From contig NZ_JAIQCL010000004.1 of assembly GCF_020023385.1 (NCBI RefSeq), positions 226,948 to 290,947 on the forward strand: a stretch of DNA of 64,000 nt, written 5' to 3'. Below, in pieces: positions 47,172 through 56,318 of the stretch. Under the pieces are notes generated by a model. It worked only from the letters and a program-made list of their open reading frames with translations. It ran no database searches and was not told the DNA's origin. How positions within the stretch are numbered: position 1 is the stretch's first letter; every line of letters begins with the position of its first letter. The DNA comes from Planococcus circulans. Its GTDB lineage: Bacteria > Bacillota > Bacilli > Bacillales_A > Planococcaceae. The translations under genes and the position numbers were made by a program.

Positions 47172-48365
47172 TTATTCACCAACCACTACCAGTTCGCCAT
47201 CCTCGATGTAAGAAACACGAAGCATCGAGCCAAAGCCCCCGTCTTCTCCCACTTCAGGAATCACATAAACTTGCTTGTCCTCCGGGAGATTCTTGGCGCC
47301 CTCGTCCATCGCCGCCATAATGGCCTTTGTATCGTCCACTGATCCGGCTGCTTTCATCGCTTCCGCTAATACATACAAAGAAACGTAATGGAACGCAGAC
47401 TCCGCACTTGGGTCCCGATCGTTATTTTCTTTGTATTTTTCAACGTATTCAGCAGTACCAGGGAATTCTGAATTGACCAGTGGTGTTGTCGAGATCGCTC
47501 CTTCAAGCAAACTATAATCGCCGCCGAGCACCGCAGCCATTTCATCCAGTTTCGCTTGGTCCATAATCAAGAAACCGCCTTCAAACCCAAGGTCGCGTGC
47601 CTGCTTTGCTACAAGTGCAGTAGGTTCAGATGGGCCGCCGATAAACATGACATCCGGATTCTGCTCTAAAGCATTCGCAACAATAGTTTGGAAATCCGTG
47701 TCTTTGCTGAAATCGATGGATTCATTAAAGACCACTTCTCCGCCTTTTTCTTCCCATACCGGTTGCAGCATTTCAGACCAATCTTTTCCGTATTGGCTCG
47801 CAGTTGGAAGAAATGCGATTTTTTCGCCGAAACGTTCCATCTCATATTCAGTAAAAGGTTCTAAATACTGATCATAACGTGGGGGGATGCGGACATTCAA
47901 AGAGTTTCCTTGGGCTGTCACTCCTGGCTCGCTCGTGTATCCCATAATCACAAAGTCTTCCATTTCATTAAATACTTGCATGGCATAAATCCCGCCGCTA
48001 TGGGGACTGTAGATGAACTTTGCATCTTCTTCCTGAACCAGACGTTTGGCGTTGGCCGCAGTCTCGTTCGGCAAGTACTTATCATCCAAAGTGGAAACAG
48101 CAAACGTATAATTCTGTCCGTCCACTTCGATTCCGCCTTCTTCGTTGATATCCTCAACAGCCATTTCCAATCCTTTTAAAGTTTCTTCCCCGTATGTTGC
48201 AGCGGGGCCACTCAAAGGTCCGCTATAGCCGATGGTGATCTCTCCACCTGAACCGCTCGAGCCGCTCTCCGCTTCCGGTGAAGCATCGTCATTCCCACAA
48301 GCTGAAACAATGAAAATCAATAGCAGCAACAATCCGCCAAACAGAATTTTTTTTAATGAGTGCAT
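47172..48365 (-). CDS. ABC transporter substrate-binding lipoprotein (Liv type)
   Basis: A 397-residue type I periplasmic-binding-fold lipoprotein, lipobox VSAC (Cys23), then a Ser/Gly linker, then ITIGYSGPLSGPAATYGEET, typical of the branched-chain amino acid (LivJ/K) and aromatic or carboxylate-binding group. It follows the ATPase genes with an 86-bp gap that has its own ribosome site. It would catch the solute outside and hand it to LivHM. The neighbouring acyl-CoA genes suggest a carboxylic acid rather than an amino acid. Confidence 0.9.
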   Translation of the reverse strand: MHSLKKILFGGLLLLLIFIVSACGNDDASPEAESGSSGSGGEITIGYSGPLSGPAATYGEETLKGLEMAVEDINEEGGIEVDGQNYTFAVSTLDDKYLPNETAANAKRLVQEEDAKFIYSPHSGGIYAMQVFNEMEDFVIMGYTSEPGVTAQGNSLNVRIPPRYDQYLEPFTEYEMERFGEKIAFLPTASQYGKDWSEMLQPVWEEKGGEVVFNESIDFSKDTDFQTIVANALEQNPDVMFIGGPSEPTALVAKQARDLGFEGGFLIMDQAKLDEMAAVLGGDYSLLEGAISTTPLVNSEFPGTAEYVEKYKENNDRDPSAESAFHYVSLYVLAEAMKAAGSVDDTKAIMAAMDEGAKNLPEDKQVYVIPEVGEDGGFGSMLRVSYIEDGELVVVGE

Positions 48366-48451
48366 AAAGTTATCTCCCCTTTTATCTTGATTTTTTATAT
48401 CAGCAACCCGAGCAGCGGTGTCTCACCTCCTTAAATGCCTATTCTCATCCG

Positions 48452-49159
48452 TTAAGCTCCGATATAAGCTTTCCGAATCGCATCATTATTGAACAATTCT
48501 GCACTGCTGCCTTTCAAAACAACCGTGCCATTTTCGATCACATAGCCGCGGTCAGCAATCTTCAAAGCGGCATTGGCATTTTGTTCTGCGAGCAGCACGG
48601 TTGTTCCACTCCTGTTGATTTTTTGGATGATGGAAAACATCTGCTCCACGATTAACGGCGCGAGCCCAATGGAGGGTTCGTCCAGCATGATCAACTTCGG
48701 TTTGGACATCAATGCCCGGCCGATCGCAAGCATCTGTTGCTGCCCTCCACTTAAAGAGCCTGCTGAATCATCTTTCTTATCCCTTAAAATTGGAAACAGT
48801 TCATAAACTTCTTCCAACGAACTCTTCAATTGTGCTTTTTTGCCGCGATGGACGTAGCCGCCCATCATCAAATTTTGCTGGACTGTCATATCCGGGAACA
48901 GCTTTTTTCCTTCCGGGCATTGGACAACGCCGACTTTCACCATTCGGTCAGGCGAATTGCCTTTGACACTCCCTCCTAAAAATTGAATATCGCCTACTGC
49001 AGGTTTATTCAGTCCACTAATGGCATTAAAAATCGTACTCTTTCCGGCGCCATTGGCTCCGAGCAACACCACCAATTCACCTTCCTGCACTTCGATGTTG
49101 ATATTGCTGAGTGCCTGGAATGCTCCGAACCTTACTGTTACGTCAGTTAACTTCAGCAA
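48452..49159 (-). CDS. livF: ABC transporter ATP-binding protein LivF
   Basis: A 235-residue ATPase of the HAAT family. Walker A is GANGAGKST, the signature is SLSGGQQQMLAIGRAL, Walker B is LIMLDEPSIGLAP and the H-loop residue appears as Gln in LLAEQNANAAL, a usual trait of LivF. Its start overlaps the livG 3' end by 17 bp. The name refers to family position, not to a shown amino acid substrate. Confidence 0.93.
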   Translation of the reverse strand: MLKLTDVTVRFGAFQALSNINIEVQEGELVVLLGANGAGKSTIFNAISGLNKPAVGDIQFLGGSVKGNSPDRMVKVGVVQCPEGKKLFPDMTVQQNLMMGGYVHRGKKAQLKSSLEEVYELFPILRDKKDDSAGSLSGGQQQMLAIGRALMSKPKLIMLDEPSIGLAPLIVEQMFSIIQKINRSGTTVLLAEQNANAALKIADRGYVIENGTVVLKGSSAELFNNDAIRKAYIGA

Positions 49160-49919
49160 TCGCTTCGCCCCCCAAATAAGCTTCGATGACCACAGGATTA
49201 TTCTTTATTTCATCAGGCGTACCTTCCGCAATCTTTGCGCCTTGATTCAAGACCATGATTTTATCAGCCATCCCCATGATCATCTGCATCTTGTGTTCGA
49301 TTGTACAAACCGTAATTCCGCTGGCTGCTATTTTCTTCATCAGCTGCGCCAGCCCGTCTGTTTCTTCCGGATTGATGCCGGCAGCCGGTTCATCGAGGAA
49401 CATCACTTTCGGACCCGTCGCAAGTGCTAAAGCAATCGCCACCCTTTTTTTCGCTTCTTGGGTGATGGTCGATACCGGCGTATCCGCTAAATGTGCCATT
49501 CCGACAAATTCCAAAGACGCCATCGCTATTTCATATGCCTTGTCTTCCTCTTGTTTTTCCCGGCGCGTCCGGAATATCGCATCGAACAAATTCGATTTTG
49601 TCCGCAACCGATGCCCCACGATGACATTGTCAATGACAGTCGATTGTTCAAATAAATGTGTGGTCTGAAACGTTCTGGCGATTCCAAGATGAGCACCTTT
49701 GTGCACGGGTATTTTCGTAATGTCTTTTCCTTCAAACAAGATACTGCCCGATGTCGGCTTATGAAAACCGTTGATCAAATTAAAGAAAGTGGATTTCCCC
49801 GCTCCGTTTGGACCGATGATCGCGGTGATCTTGCCCTCCTCTATTTCAAAATCCACACTGTCGACAGCAGTCAGGCCTCCAAATTTTTTAGTGATTCCTT
49901 TCACTTCAATAAACGCCAC
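49143..49919 (-). CDS. livG: ABC transporter ATP-binding protein LivG
   Basis: A 258-residue ATPase with Walker A GPNGAGKST, the LivG-type signature ITQEAKKRVAIALALATGPK, Walker B VMFLDEPAAGINPEE and CTIEHKMQMIM. The GTG at 49919 (protein start MAFIEVKGITKKFGG) has GAGGGGGG upstream; the longer frame overlaps livM and is not used. Notable: the signature is TQEAKKRV rather than LSGGQ-like, so it is a diverged LivG. Confidence 0.9.
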   Translation of the reverse strand: MAFIEVKGITKKFGGLTAVDSVDFEIEEGKITAIIGPNGAGKSTFFNLINGFHKPTSGSILFEGKDITKIPVHKGAHLGIARTFQTTHLFEQSTVIDNVIVGHRLRTKSNLFDAIFRTRREKQEEDKAYEIAMASLEFVGMAHLADTPVSTITQEAKKRVAIALALATGPKVMFLDEPAAGINPEETDGLAQLMKKIAASGITVCTIEHKMQMIMGMADKIMVLNQGAKIAEGTPDEIKNNPVVIEAYLGGEAIAEVN

Positions 49920-49932
49920 ATTGAACCCCCCT

Positions 49933-50943
49933 CTATTTTTTTGTAGATTTCGCCGGAACTGGATTGAAATATTTATTGTCCTTCGGTACTTTCTTCTGTT
50001 GGAGCTTCGCTTTAATCCGGTAAAAACCGCCGACAATTCCCGTTGGAAAGAAAATGACCATGATGACCAGAATCGGACCAAAGATCAATAGATGGTATTC
50101 CTGATAACTTCTCAGGAATTGTTCCAACCAGACAAAAAGCATGGTTCCGACGAGAGGGCCGGAAAGTGTTCCGATCCCTCCGACAATCAAATACATCAAA
50201 AAGTTGAAGACCATATTCGTACTTGCAACATCCGGGCCGATAAACCGTGTGAGAGAAGCGTATAAAGCACCTGCCAATCCGGCATAAGCTACTGAGATCA
50301 CGAACGAAATCAACTTGTTCACTTTTGTATTGATGCCGAGTGTCTGTGCCAGTTCCTCGCTGTTGCGGATTGCAATATACGTTCTGCCTGTCAGGGAGCG
50401 GACAATGCGAACCGCGATGAAAATGGACAATAAGAGGAAAAACAGAACCAGATAATACATGGCAGTGGCCGACTCGAAGTTCAAGGGCCCGATTGGATCG
50501 GGGATCGGAATGCCGATCAACCCACGGATCCCGCCCGTCAAGCCGTCCCATTTATCGATCAGCAGGTAAATCAGGTAGCCGACGATCAAGGTATAGATAG
50601 CGAAAAAATGTTCCTTTGTCCGAAGCGCAATAGCGCCCAGCAACAAGCCTGCCGCACTAGTGATCAAAACCGCCAACAGGAGCGCCAGCCAGAAGTTCAT
50701 TTCCGTTCGTGTCGTCAAAATCCCCAGTGAATAGGCGCCGATGGCAAAAAATCCAGCATGCGCCAGAGACAGCTGACCCGTAAAACCGGCAATGATATTC
50801 ATCCCATAGACACTGATCGTGAAAATGAAACCGATGGTCATGACATGCAGCACATAGCGGTTATCTGCATAAATCAGTGGAAATACCAAAGCAAAGACAA
50901 CCAATAAAGCGATAAGGGTACGGTGATTAAAAATTTTATCCAC
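49933..50943 (-). CDS. livM: ABC transporter permease LivM
   Basis: A 336-residue permease with about ten membrane segments and the family block YGMNIIAGFTGQLSLAHAGFFAIGAYSLGIL near the N-terminus; RSLTGRTYIAIRNSEELAQTLGIN is the cytosolic loop that contacts the ATPase (EAA-like region). GTG start directly after the livH stop. Confidence 0.92.
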   Translation of the reverse strand: MDKIFNHRTLIALLVVFALVFPLIYADNRYVLHVMTIGFIFTISVYGMNIIAGFTGQLSLAHAGFFAIGAYSLGILTTRTEMNFWLALLLAVLITSAAGLLLGAIALRTKEHFFAIYTLIVGYLIYLLIDKWDGLTGGIRGLIGIPIPDPIGPLNFESATAMYYLVLFFLLLSIFIAVRIVRSLTGRTYIAIRNSEELAQTLGINTKVNKLISFVISVAYAGLAGALYASLTRFIGPDVASTNMVFNFLMYLIVGGIGTLSGPLVGTMLFVWLEQFLRSYQEYHLLIFGPILVIMVIFFPTGIVGGFYRIKAKLQQKKVPKDNKYFNPVPAKSTKK

Positions 50944-51807
50944 TTAATAGACCCCCTTTGCGAACAAGCCTTTAGGACGGACGGTCATGATGATGATCAA
51001 TAATAAAAACGCAATCATGTCTTTGTAATCGTTCGAAATATAAGTTGCACCCATACTTTCAGTCAATCCGAGGACAAGCCCTGCAATGATGGCTCCAGGA
51101 ATGCTGCCCATCCCTCCAATAATGACAACCACAAAAGCTTTTAAGATGACCAAATGGCCCATTGCCGGGAATACCAGGTTAATAGGAGAAGCGAGAGAAG
51201 CAGCAATTGCAGCCAAGGCCCCTGAAATCGCGAATGTCATCATGGCCACTTTATTGGCATTGATGCCGACAAGAAAGGCCCCTTCCCGATTTTGCGCCAT
51301 CGCCAGAATCGAGGCGCCCATCATGGTTTTTTTCAAAAACAAGGTCAGTAGGAAGACGACAGCCACTGTAACGGCAATCACCAGAATCCGTTGGCTGGTC
51401 ATCGACACGCCCGCCACAGAAATATTGTTGTCGAACGGCGTCAGCATGCGCAGGTATTCAGTGCCCCACACAAGCTGGACCAGGGCTTCAAAAAACAGCA
51501 CCAATCCGATGGCGGCGATTTTGTCGTGAATTGGCGGTGAATTTCGGAGCGGATGAAACACCAATCGCTCCATCAGAACCGCCAATACCGCTACAACAAC
51601 GATCGAGGCGATGATGGCAATAAAATAATGGACGCCCGTGGCTGACATCACCATCAACGTAACGTAGCCACCCACTAAATACAGCGCACCATGCGCGAAG
51701 TTCGGGATATGCAAAATGCCGAAAACCAGCGTTAAACCAATAGCGACAAGCGTGTAAACGCTTCCAAGAGTGAGCCCGTTAAAAACCTGCTGCAAAAATA
51801 AGTCCAT
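50944..51807 (-). CDS. livH: ABC transporter permease LivH
   Basis: A 287-residue permease with about eight membrane segments. QQVFNGLTLGSVYTLVAIGL and FGILHIPNFAHGALYLVGGY are family hallmarks, and SILAMAQNREGAFLVGIN is the ATPase-contact loop. GAGGAGGG lies upstream of the ATG. First gene of the importer part, 42 bp after the acyl-CoA dehydrogenase gene. Confidence 0.93.
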   Translation of the reverse strand: MDLFLQQVFNGLTLGSVYTLVAIGLTLVFGILHIPNFAHGALYLVGGYVTLMVMSATGVHYFIAIIASIVVVAVLAVLMERLVFHPLRNSPPIHDKIAAIGLVLFFEALVQLVWGTEYLRMLTPFDNNISVAGVSMTSQRILVIAVTVAVVFLLTLFLKKTMMGASILAMAQNREGAFLVGINANKVAMMTFAISGALAAIAASLASPINLVFPAMGHLVILKAFVVVIIGGMGSIPGAIIAGLVLGLTESMGATYISNDYKDMIAFLLLIIIMTVRPKGLFAKGVY

Positions 51808-51849
51808 CTTTCTCCCTCCTCTTCCCTATACTTTGGCCAGAATCAGCCG

Positions 51850-52998
51850 CTAAGAATATTCTTTGCTCAAACGACCCGCGATAATATTTTTCTGGATTTC
51901 AGAAGTTCCTTCGTAAATTCGGGTGATTCTTGCATCACGGTAGTAACGTTCGATCGGATAATCGGCGATATAGCCGATGCCTCCGTGGACCTGCAGCGCT
52001 TTGTCGGCCACGCGGTTATACACTTCAGAACCGAATAATTTCACCATCGCTGCTTCTTTGATCACTTGCTGCCCCTGGTCGACCATCCATGCCACGCGAT
52101 ACATAAACGACCGCAGCACTTCCACATCCACCGCCATTTCAGAAAGCATATGAGCCACAGCCTGATGCTCAATGATCGGCTTGCCGAATTGCACACGCTC
52201 TTTAGCGAATCTGACGGATAAGTCGAGCAAATGCTGGGAAGACCCTAAATTTCTGGCAGCAAGCCCCGCCCGGCCATTCGCCAGTATTTTCAAAGCATTG
52301 ACGTAACCTTGTCCTTCGCTGCCCAAGACGTTTTCAATGGGCACTTCACAATCTTCCATAATGACTTCCGCAGAATGGGAACCGTGAAGGCCCATCTTTT
52401 TCTCAACTGCCCCTACATAGAAACCCGGAAAATTTTTTTCAACAATGAATGAGGTGATCCCTTTCGCACCTTTTTCAGGTTCGGTTACTGCCATCACTGT
52501 AAAGACATCCGCTTTTGTGGCGTTGGTAATATAATGCTTGAGGCCGTTCAATATATACTTATCGCCCTTTTTAACGGCAGTCGTTTTCAAATTCGTTGCA
52601 TGCGATCCGGCTTGTGGCTCGGTCAATGCAAAAGCGCCGAGCCGTTCTCCCGAAGCCATGTCCGGTAAATACTTTCTCTTTTGCTGCTCATTGCCCATTT
52701 CAACAATTCCGACAGTCCCTATTCCTGTATGACCTCCGATTAAAGTCGTGTAGCCATTGTGTGTTGCACCGATTTCTTCATAAAGTGCACATTTCCCGAC
52801 CATATCGATGCCTAGTCCTCCGTATTCTTCCGGAATGCTCAAACCAAATAATCCCATTTCTTTTGATAGTTGGATGATCCGCTCTGGAATTTCATCGTCT
52901 TCCTCAATTTGCATCGCCACTTTTTCCACTTCATTTTGGATAAAGAGACGAATATTTCGCTTGAGAAATTGAATATCTTCACTTAAGTTGAAATCCAT
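51850..52998 (-). CDS. Acyl-CoA dehydrogenase (second of the operon)
   Basis: A 382-residue FAD enzyme that introduces the alpha-beta double bond into an acyl-CoA. Seen: YGGLGIDMVGKCALYEEIG, AFALTEPQAGSHATNLKTTA (FAD/substrate), QVHGGIGYIADYPIERYYRD, and the catalytic Glu in RIYEGTSEIQ, all standard for short/branched-chain type members. The ATG at 52998 has GAGGG six bases upstream; the ATG at 53004 abuts it. Together with the other dehydrogenase in this operon it suggests two different oxidation steps. Confidence 0.93.
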   Translation of the reverse strand: MDFNLSEDIQFLKRNIRLFIQNEVEKVAMQIEEDDEIPERIIQLSKEMGLFGLSIPEEYGGLGIDMVGKCALYEEIGATHNGYTTLIGGHTGIGTVGIVEMGNEQQKRKYLPDMASGERLGAFALTEPQAGSHATNLKTTAVKKGDKYILNGLKHYITNATKADVFTVMAVTEPEKGAKGITSFIVEKNFPGFYVGAVEKKMGLHGSHSAEVIMEDCEVPIENVLGSEGQGYVNALKILANGRAGLAARNLGSSQHLLDLSVRFAKERVQFGKPIIEHQAVAHMLSEMAVDVEVLRSFMYRVAWMVDQGQQVIKEAAMVKLFGSEVYNRVADKALQVHGGIGYIADYPIERYYRDARITRIYEGTSEIQKNIIAGRLSKEYS

Positions 52999-53034
52999 TT
53001 CCATCCCTCTTTTCTTTCACGCTGTGCAACAGCC

Positions 53035-53451
53035 CTAAACTTTCACCAAAAAACTTTCGAGCATCTCACGGAGCACTGGCGGAATCTTTTCGGTCTGCTG
53101 TTTCTGGTAATCAAAGCAGACAATCGCCGCCCGTCCTAAAGCAATCCGTCCACCGGTTTCGTTGTTGGAGATTTCGTGGACCAGTTCAAAGCTCTTAGAA
53201 CCGATCCGCTCCACTTTTGTCGCAATCGCCAAAGTTTGCCCTGCATACGCCTGCACCAAAAAATCACAGCTTGTGGAAGCGACGATAAAGTCGATATTGC
53301 CTCTTTTTTCATTGCCGGTAAAACCGATGGCCTGGAAAAACTTCGAACGCGCCTCTTCCAAATAGATGAAATAACTGATGTTGCTGACATGGCCACCGGC
53401 GTCGGTTTCGCAGAATCTGACGTAAACATTAATATCGGGTATCTTCTCCAA
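53035..53451 (-). CDS. 4HBT-family acyl-CoA thioesterase
   Basis: A 138-residue hotdog thioesterase with the signature VRFCETDAGGHVSNISYFIY holding the catalytic Asp, and FQAIGFTGNEKRGNIDFIVASTSC. TTG start, GGAGGGG eight bases upstream; its ribosome site overlaps the thiolase stop, so the pair is translationally coupled. It may release CoA from a dead-end or end-product thioester of the pathway. Confidence 0.87.
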   Translation of the reverse strand: MEKIPDINVYVRFCETDAGGHVSNISYFIYLEEARSKFFQAIGFTGNEKRGNIDFIVASTSCDFLVQAYAGQTLAIATKVERIGSKSFELVHEISNNETGGRIALGRAAIVCFDYQKQQTEKIPPVLREMLESFLVKV

Positions 53452-53456
53452 CGTTC

Positions 53457-54629
53457 TTACCCCTCCCGTTCAATAATCGTCGCAATGCCTTGTCCGCCGC
53501 CGATGCAAGCTGTAATGAGAGCATATCTTCCACCAGAACGCTGTAATTCATAAACCGCTTTGGTCAGCAGAATGGCCCCAGTCGCCCCAAGTGGATGGCC
53601 GAGTGCAATCGCCCCTCCGTTTACATTCACCTTATCCATATCCATCTTCAATTCTTTATCGCAGGCAAGCACTTGAGATGCAAAAGCTTCATTGATTTCG
53701 ATGATATCGATATCAGCTAAAGTCAGCTCCGCTTTCTTCAAAGCTTTTTGTGTTGCCGGAACCGGTCCAATGCCCATAATATTCGGATCAACACCCGCCA
53801 CAGCCTGAGCCCGTATAACTCCTAAAACATTCAAACCCAGCTCTTCCGCTTTTTCTCTGGACATGATGACTGCAACTGAAGCGGCGTCATTCAAACCTGA
53901 ACTGCTTCCGGCCGTCACTGTTCCGTTTTCAAGAAAAGCTGGAGGCAATTTTGCCAGTGCTTGCAGGGTTGTTTGGGGACGCGGATGCTCATCTTCTTTA
54001 AATTCAATGGACTCCCCTTTGCGAACCGGGATTTGAATGGGCACGATCTGCTCATCAAAACGCCCTTCTTCCATTGCTTGTGCAGCGCGTTTTTGGCTCT
54101 CCAATGCAAACCGGTCCTGTTCTTCACGGCTGATGCCGTATTGTTCCGCCAAATTTTCAGCTGTTATGCCCATGGGTGGGTCTCCTATTTCTTTTGGCGA
54201 TAATTGGGATTTCCGGAATTTTGGCGGTGCCGGGCTATACGCTTTTTCAGGCTTCTCCATTAAATAAGGGGCGCGGCTCATGCTTTCAAGCCCTCCAGCT
54301 ACAAAGATATCCCCGTCTCCTGCCCAGATGGCTTGCGCTGCAAGATTAATCGCGTTGATGCCGGAGCCGCATTGGCGGTCAATCGTCAATCCAGGCAGCT
54401 CTATTCCAAGCCACGTCTCCAATGCCGCCAATCTGGCAATGTTCCCTCCTCCACTCAGGACATTGCCCATAATAATGTCATCTATAACAGCCGCATCGAT
54501 GCCCGCACGCGCTATTGCCGCTTTGATCACTTCCGCTCCGAAAACATGAGCGGGGACCGACGCTAAAGCACCGCCTTGCCGCCCGATTGCTGTTCTTACT
54601 GCCGATACGATCACTGCATCCCTTTCCAT
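53457..54629 (-). CDS. Thiolase (acetyl-CoA acyltransferase)
   Basis: A 390-residue degradative-type thiolase that splits a 3-oxoacyl-CoA with CoA. Catalytic Cys87 lies in IDRQCGSGINA, the His in GGAIALGHPLGATGA, and the second Cys in ITACIGGGQG. The ATG at 54629 has GGGAGG nine bases before it; the ATG at 54650 is upstream of that site. Complete active site; last step of the beta-oxidation cycle encoded in this operon. Confidence 0.95.
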   Translation of the reverse strand: MERDAVIVSAVRTAIGRQGGALASVPAHVFGAEVIKAAIARAGIDAAVIDDIIMGNVLSGGGNIARLAALETWLGIELPGLTIDRQCGSGINAINLAAQAIWAGDGDIFVAGGLESMSRAPYLMEKPEKAYSPAPPKFRKSQLSPKEIGDPPMGITAENLAEQYGISREEQDRFALESQKRAAQAMEEGRFDEQIVPIQIPVRKGESIEFKEDEHPRPQTTLQALAKLPPAFLENGTVTAGSSSGLNDAASVAVIMSREKAEELGLNVLGVIRAQAVAGVDPNIMGIGPVPATQKALKKAELTLADIDIIEINEAFASQVLACDKELKMDMDKVNVNGGAIALGHPLGATGAILLTKAVYELQRSGGRYALITACIGGGQGIATIIEREG

Positions 54630-54664
54630 GGATCTTCGCCTCCCTTTCATAAAAAAGCCGCTAA

Positions 54665-55063
54665 TTACAACAAGAAAACAAGATCACCTTTCAGCACATC
54701 TTTATCGCTTTGATTGACGGCTTGAACCTGGAATATAACCTGCCTCTGTTTCTTTTCAACAACGGTCGCTTTTAACGTAATGACGTCTTCCAGAAAAACC
54801 ATGCCTTTAAAACGAATGGCATAATCCTGGATAAACCCTTCTTCCAGGTAAGGGGTGAAAATTTTCGCCAGATTCCCCATCGTCCACATGCCATGGGCGA
54901 TTATCCCGGGTAATCCTGCTCCTTCAGCTTCAGCATCAATGGTGTGGATTGGGTTAAAGTCACCAGAAGCGCCTGCATATTTGATCAAATCCAGACGCGT
55001 CACAGGTGCCAATTGAATTGGCGGTAAGCTATCGCCTTCCTGAAAATCCGTTATCCGGTTCAT
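54665..55063 (-). CDS. MaoC-like (R)-enoyl-CoA hydratase, catalytic subunit
   Basis: A 132-residue single-hotdog hydratase. It has the hydratase-2 signature YAGASGDFNPIHTIDAEAEG, with the catalytic Asp and His. It overlaps the stop of the preceding MaoC N-type gene by 4 bp (ATGA). Its size matches one half of a two-domain hydratase, as in the HadB or ChsH2-like subunits, so a heterodimer with the neighbour is expected. It hydrates the trans-2-enoyl-CoA made by the dehydrogenase. Confidence 0.9.
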   Translation of the reverse strand: MNRITDFQEGDSLPPIQLAPVTRLDLIKYAGASGDFNPIHTIDAEAEGAGLPGIIAHGMWTMGNLAKIFTPYLEEGFIQDYAIRFKGMVFLEDVITLKATVVEKKQRQVIFQVQAVNQSDKDVLKGDLVFLL

Positions 55064-55509
55064 ACCGTCATCCCCTTTCTAGCGGCTTCGTTGATGATGA
55101 CGATGCGTTCTTCTGTAAACAACAATTCACCATCTGCACTTTCCCCTTTTTTTATGACGACCAAAAATCCCATTTCTCCAAAGTTGCCGCTTTTCTCGTA
55201 ATAATCTTTCACTTCCATCCAGCAATAGACATCTTCTCCGATAAACAGCGGCCGTTCGTAATGGTAAATCTGTTCCCCGTGGATCAAGCCTTTCGACGGG
55301 AGATCTAATCCATCGATTTTTCCGGCATCAAAAGTCACCGGAAACGTAGGAGGTGCAATGTTTCGTTTGTACCGCGAAGCAGCACCTGCCTGTTCATCGA
55401 TATAAATAGGTGCCGGGTCGCCGATCGCCTCAGCGAATTTCCGGACTGCCCCTCTTTCAATCGTATTCTTCACTTTTTCCGAACGTTTCCCAATGCTTTC
55501 TTTCAGCAT
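55060..55509 (-). CDS. MaoC N-terminal-type dehydratase subunit
   Basis: A 149-residue FAS1/HadA-like MaoC N-terminal domain protein. The motif FAEAIGDPAPIYIDE stands where the catalytic half has GDxNPxH, and the His is replaced, so it is expected to be the structural, substrate-binding partner. Later blocks are APPTFPVTFD and GEQIYHYERPLFIGE. GGAGG precedes the ATG. Overlaps the catalytic subunit gene by 4 bp. Confidence 0.87.
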   Translation of the reverse strand: MLKESIGKRSEKVKNTIERGAVRKFAEAIGDPAPIYIDEQAGAASRYKRNIAPPTFPVTFDAGKIDGLDLPSKGLIHGEQIYHYERPLFIGEDVYCWMEVKDYYEKSGNFGEMGFLVVIKKGESADGELLFTEERIVIINEAARKGMTV

Positions 55510-55525
55510 ACGTGCACCTCCGTCT

Positions 55526-56290
55526 TTAGTTTTTCGGTCCGCCAGCTACATATAAGACTTGTCCGCTGACAAACGAGGAACGTTCATCTGCAAAAAAGGC
55601 GACCGCATTTGCGATATCTTCCGGTTTTCCGCTTCGGCCGACCGGGATAGCGGAAACACTCGCTTTGATCAATTCTTCAAAAGGGACACCGATGCGTTCA
55701 GCAGTCGCTTTCGTCATATCCGTCTCGATAAAACCGGGCGCCACGGCATTCGCTGTGATTCCATATTTTCCAAGTTCGATTGCCAAGGTTTTCGTAAATC
55801 CTTGGAGCCCGGCTTTTGCTGTCGCATAATTGGCTTGTCCACGATTGCCAAGTGCGGAAGTTGAGGAAATATTGATGATCCGGCCATATTTGTTTTGGGT
55901 CATGTACTGCTGCGCAGCACGTGTCGCATAAAATGCCCCTTTTAAATGGACGTCTGTAACCGTCAGCCAGTCCTCATCGGTCATTTTAAACAGCATATTA
56001 TCCCGAATGACCCCTGCATTATTAACGAGTACATCAATCGAGCCGAATTTCTCGAATACTTCTTTCATCGCTTGCTCTATTTGTTCTTTGTCGGTGACAC
56101 TGGCGTTTTTCGTGTAGATGGAATAGCCCTGCCCGTTCATTTCTTCCTGTACTGTCTGAAGCGCCTCTTCGTTGACGTCGATGATTGCTACATTTGCCCC
56201 TTCACTTGCAAACCGTTGCGCAATCTGACGGCCGATCCCCCGGCTGCCGCCTGTAACAAACGCTGTTTTTCCTTCAAATGAATTCCCCAT
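55526..56290 (-). CDS. FabG-like SDR, 3-hydroxyacyl-CoA dehydrogenase candidate
   Basis: A 254-residue short-chain dehydrogenase. TGGSRGIGR (13-21) binds the cofactor, NNAG at 90-93, Ser143 region INISSTSALGN, and Tyr155/Lys159 in ANYATAKAG are complete. Asp38 in AIIDVN points to NAD rather than NADP. In this operon it fits the oxidation of the (R)-3-hydroxyacyl-CoA made by the MaoC pair. The start at 56290 has GGGAGG upstream. Confidence 0.9.
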   Translation of the reverse strand: MGNSFEGKTAFVTGGSRGIGRQIAQRFASEGANVAIIDVNEEALQTVQEEMNGQGYSIYTKNASVTDKEQIEQAMKEVFEKFGSIDVLVNNAGVIRDNMLFKMTDEDWLTVTDVHLKGAFYATRAAQQYMTQNKYGRIINISSTSALGNRGQANYATAKAGLQGFTKTLAIELGKYGITANAVAPGFIETDMTKATAERIGVPFEELIKASVSAIPVGRSGKPEDIANAVAFFADERSSFVSGQVLYVAGGPKN

Positions 56291-56318
56291 TGAGATGCCT
56301 CCCTTTTCTCCCATTCGA

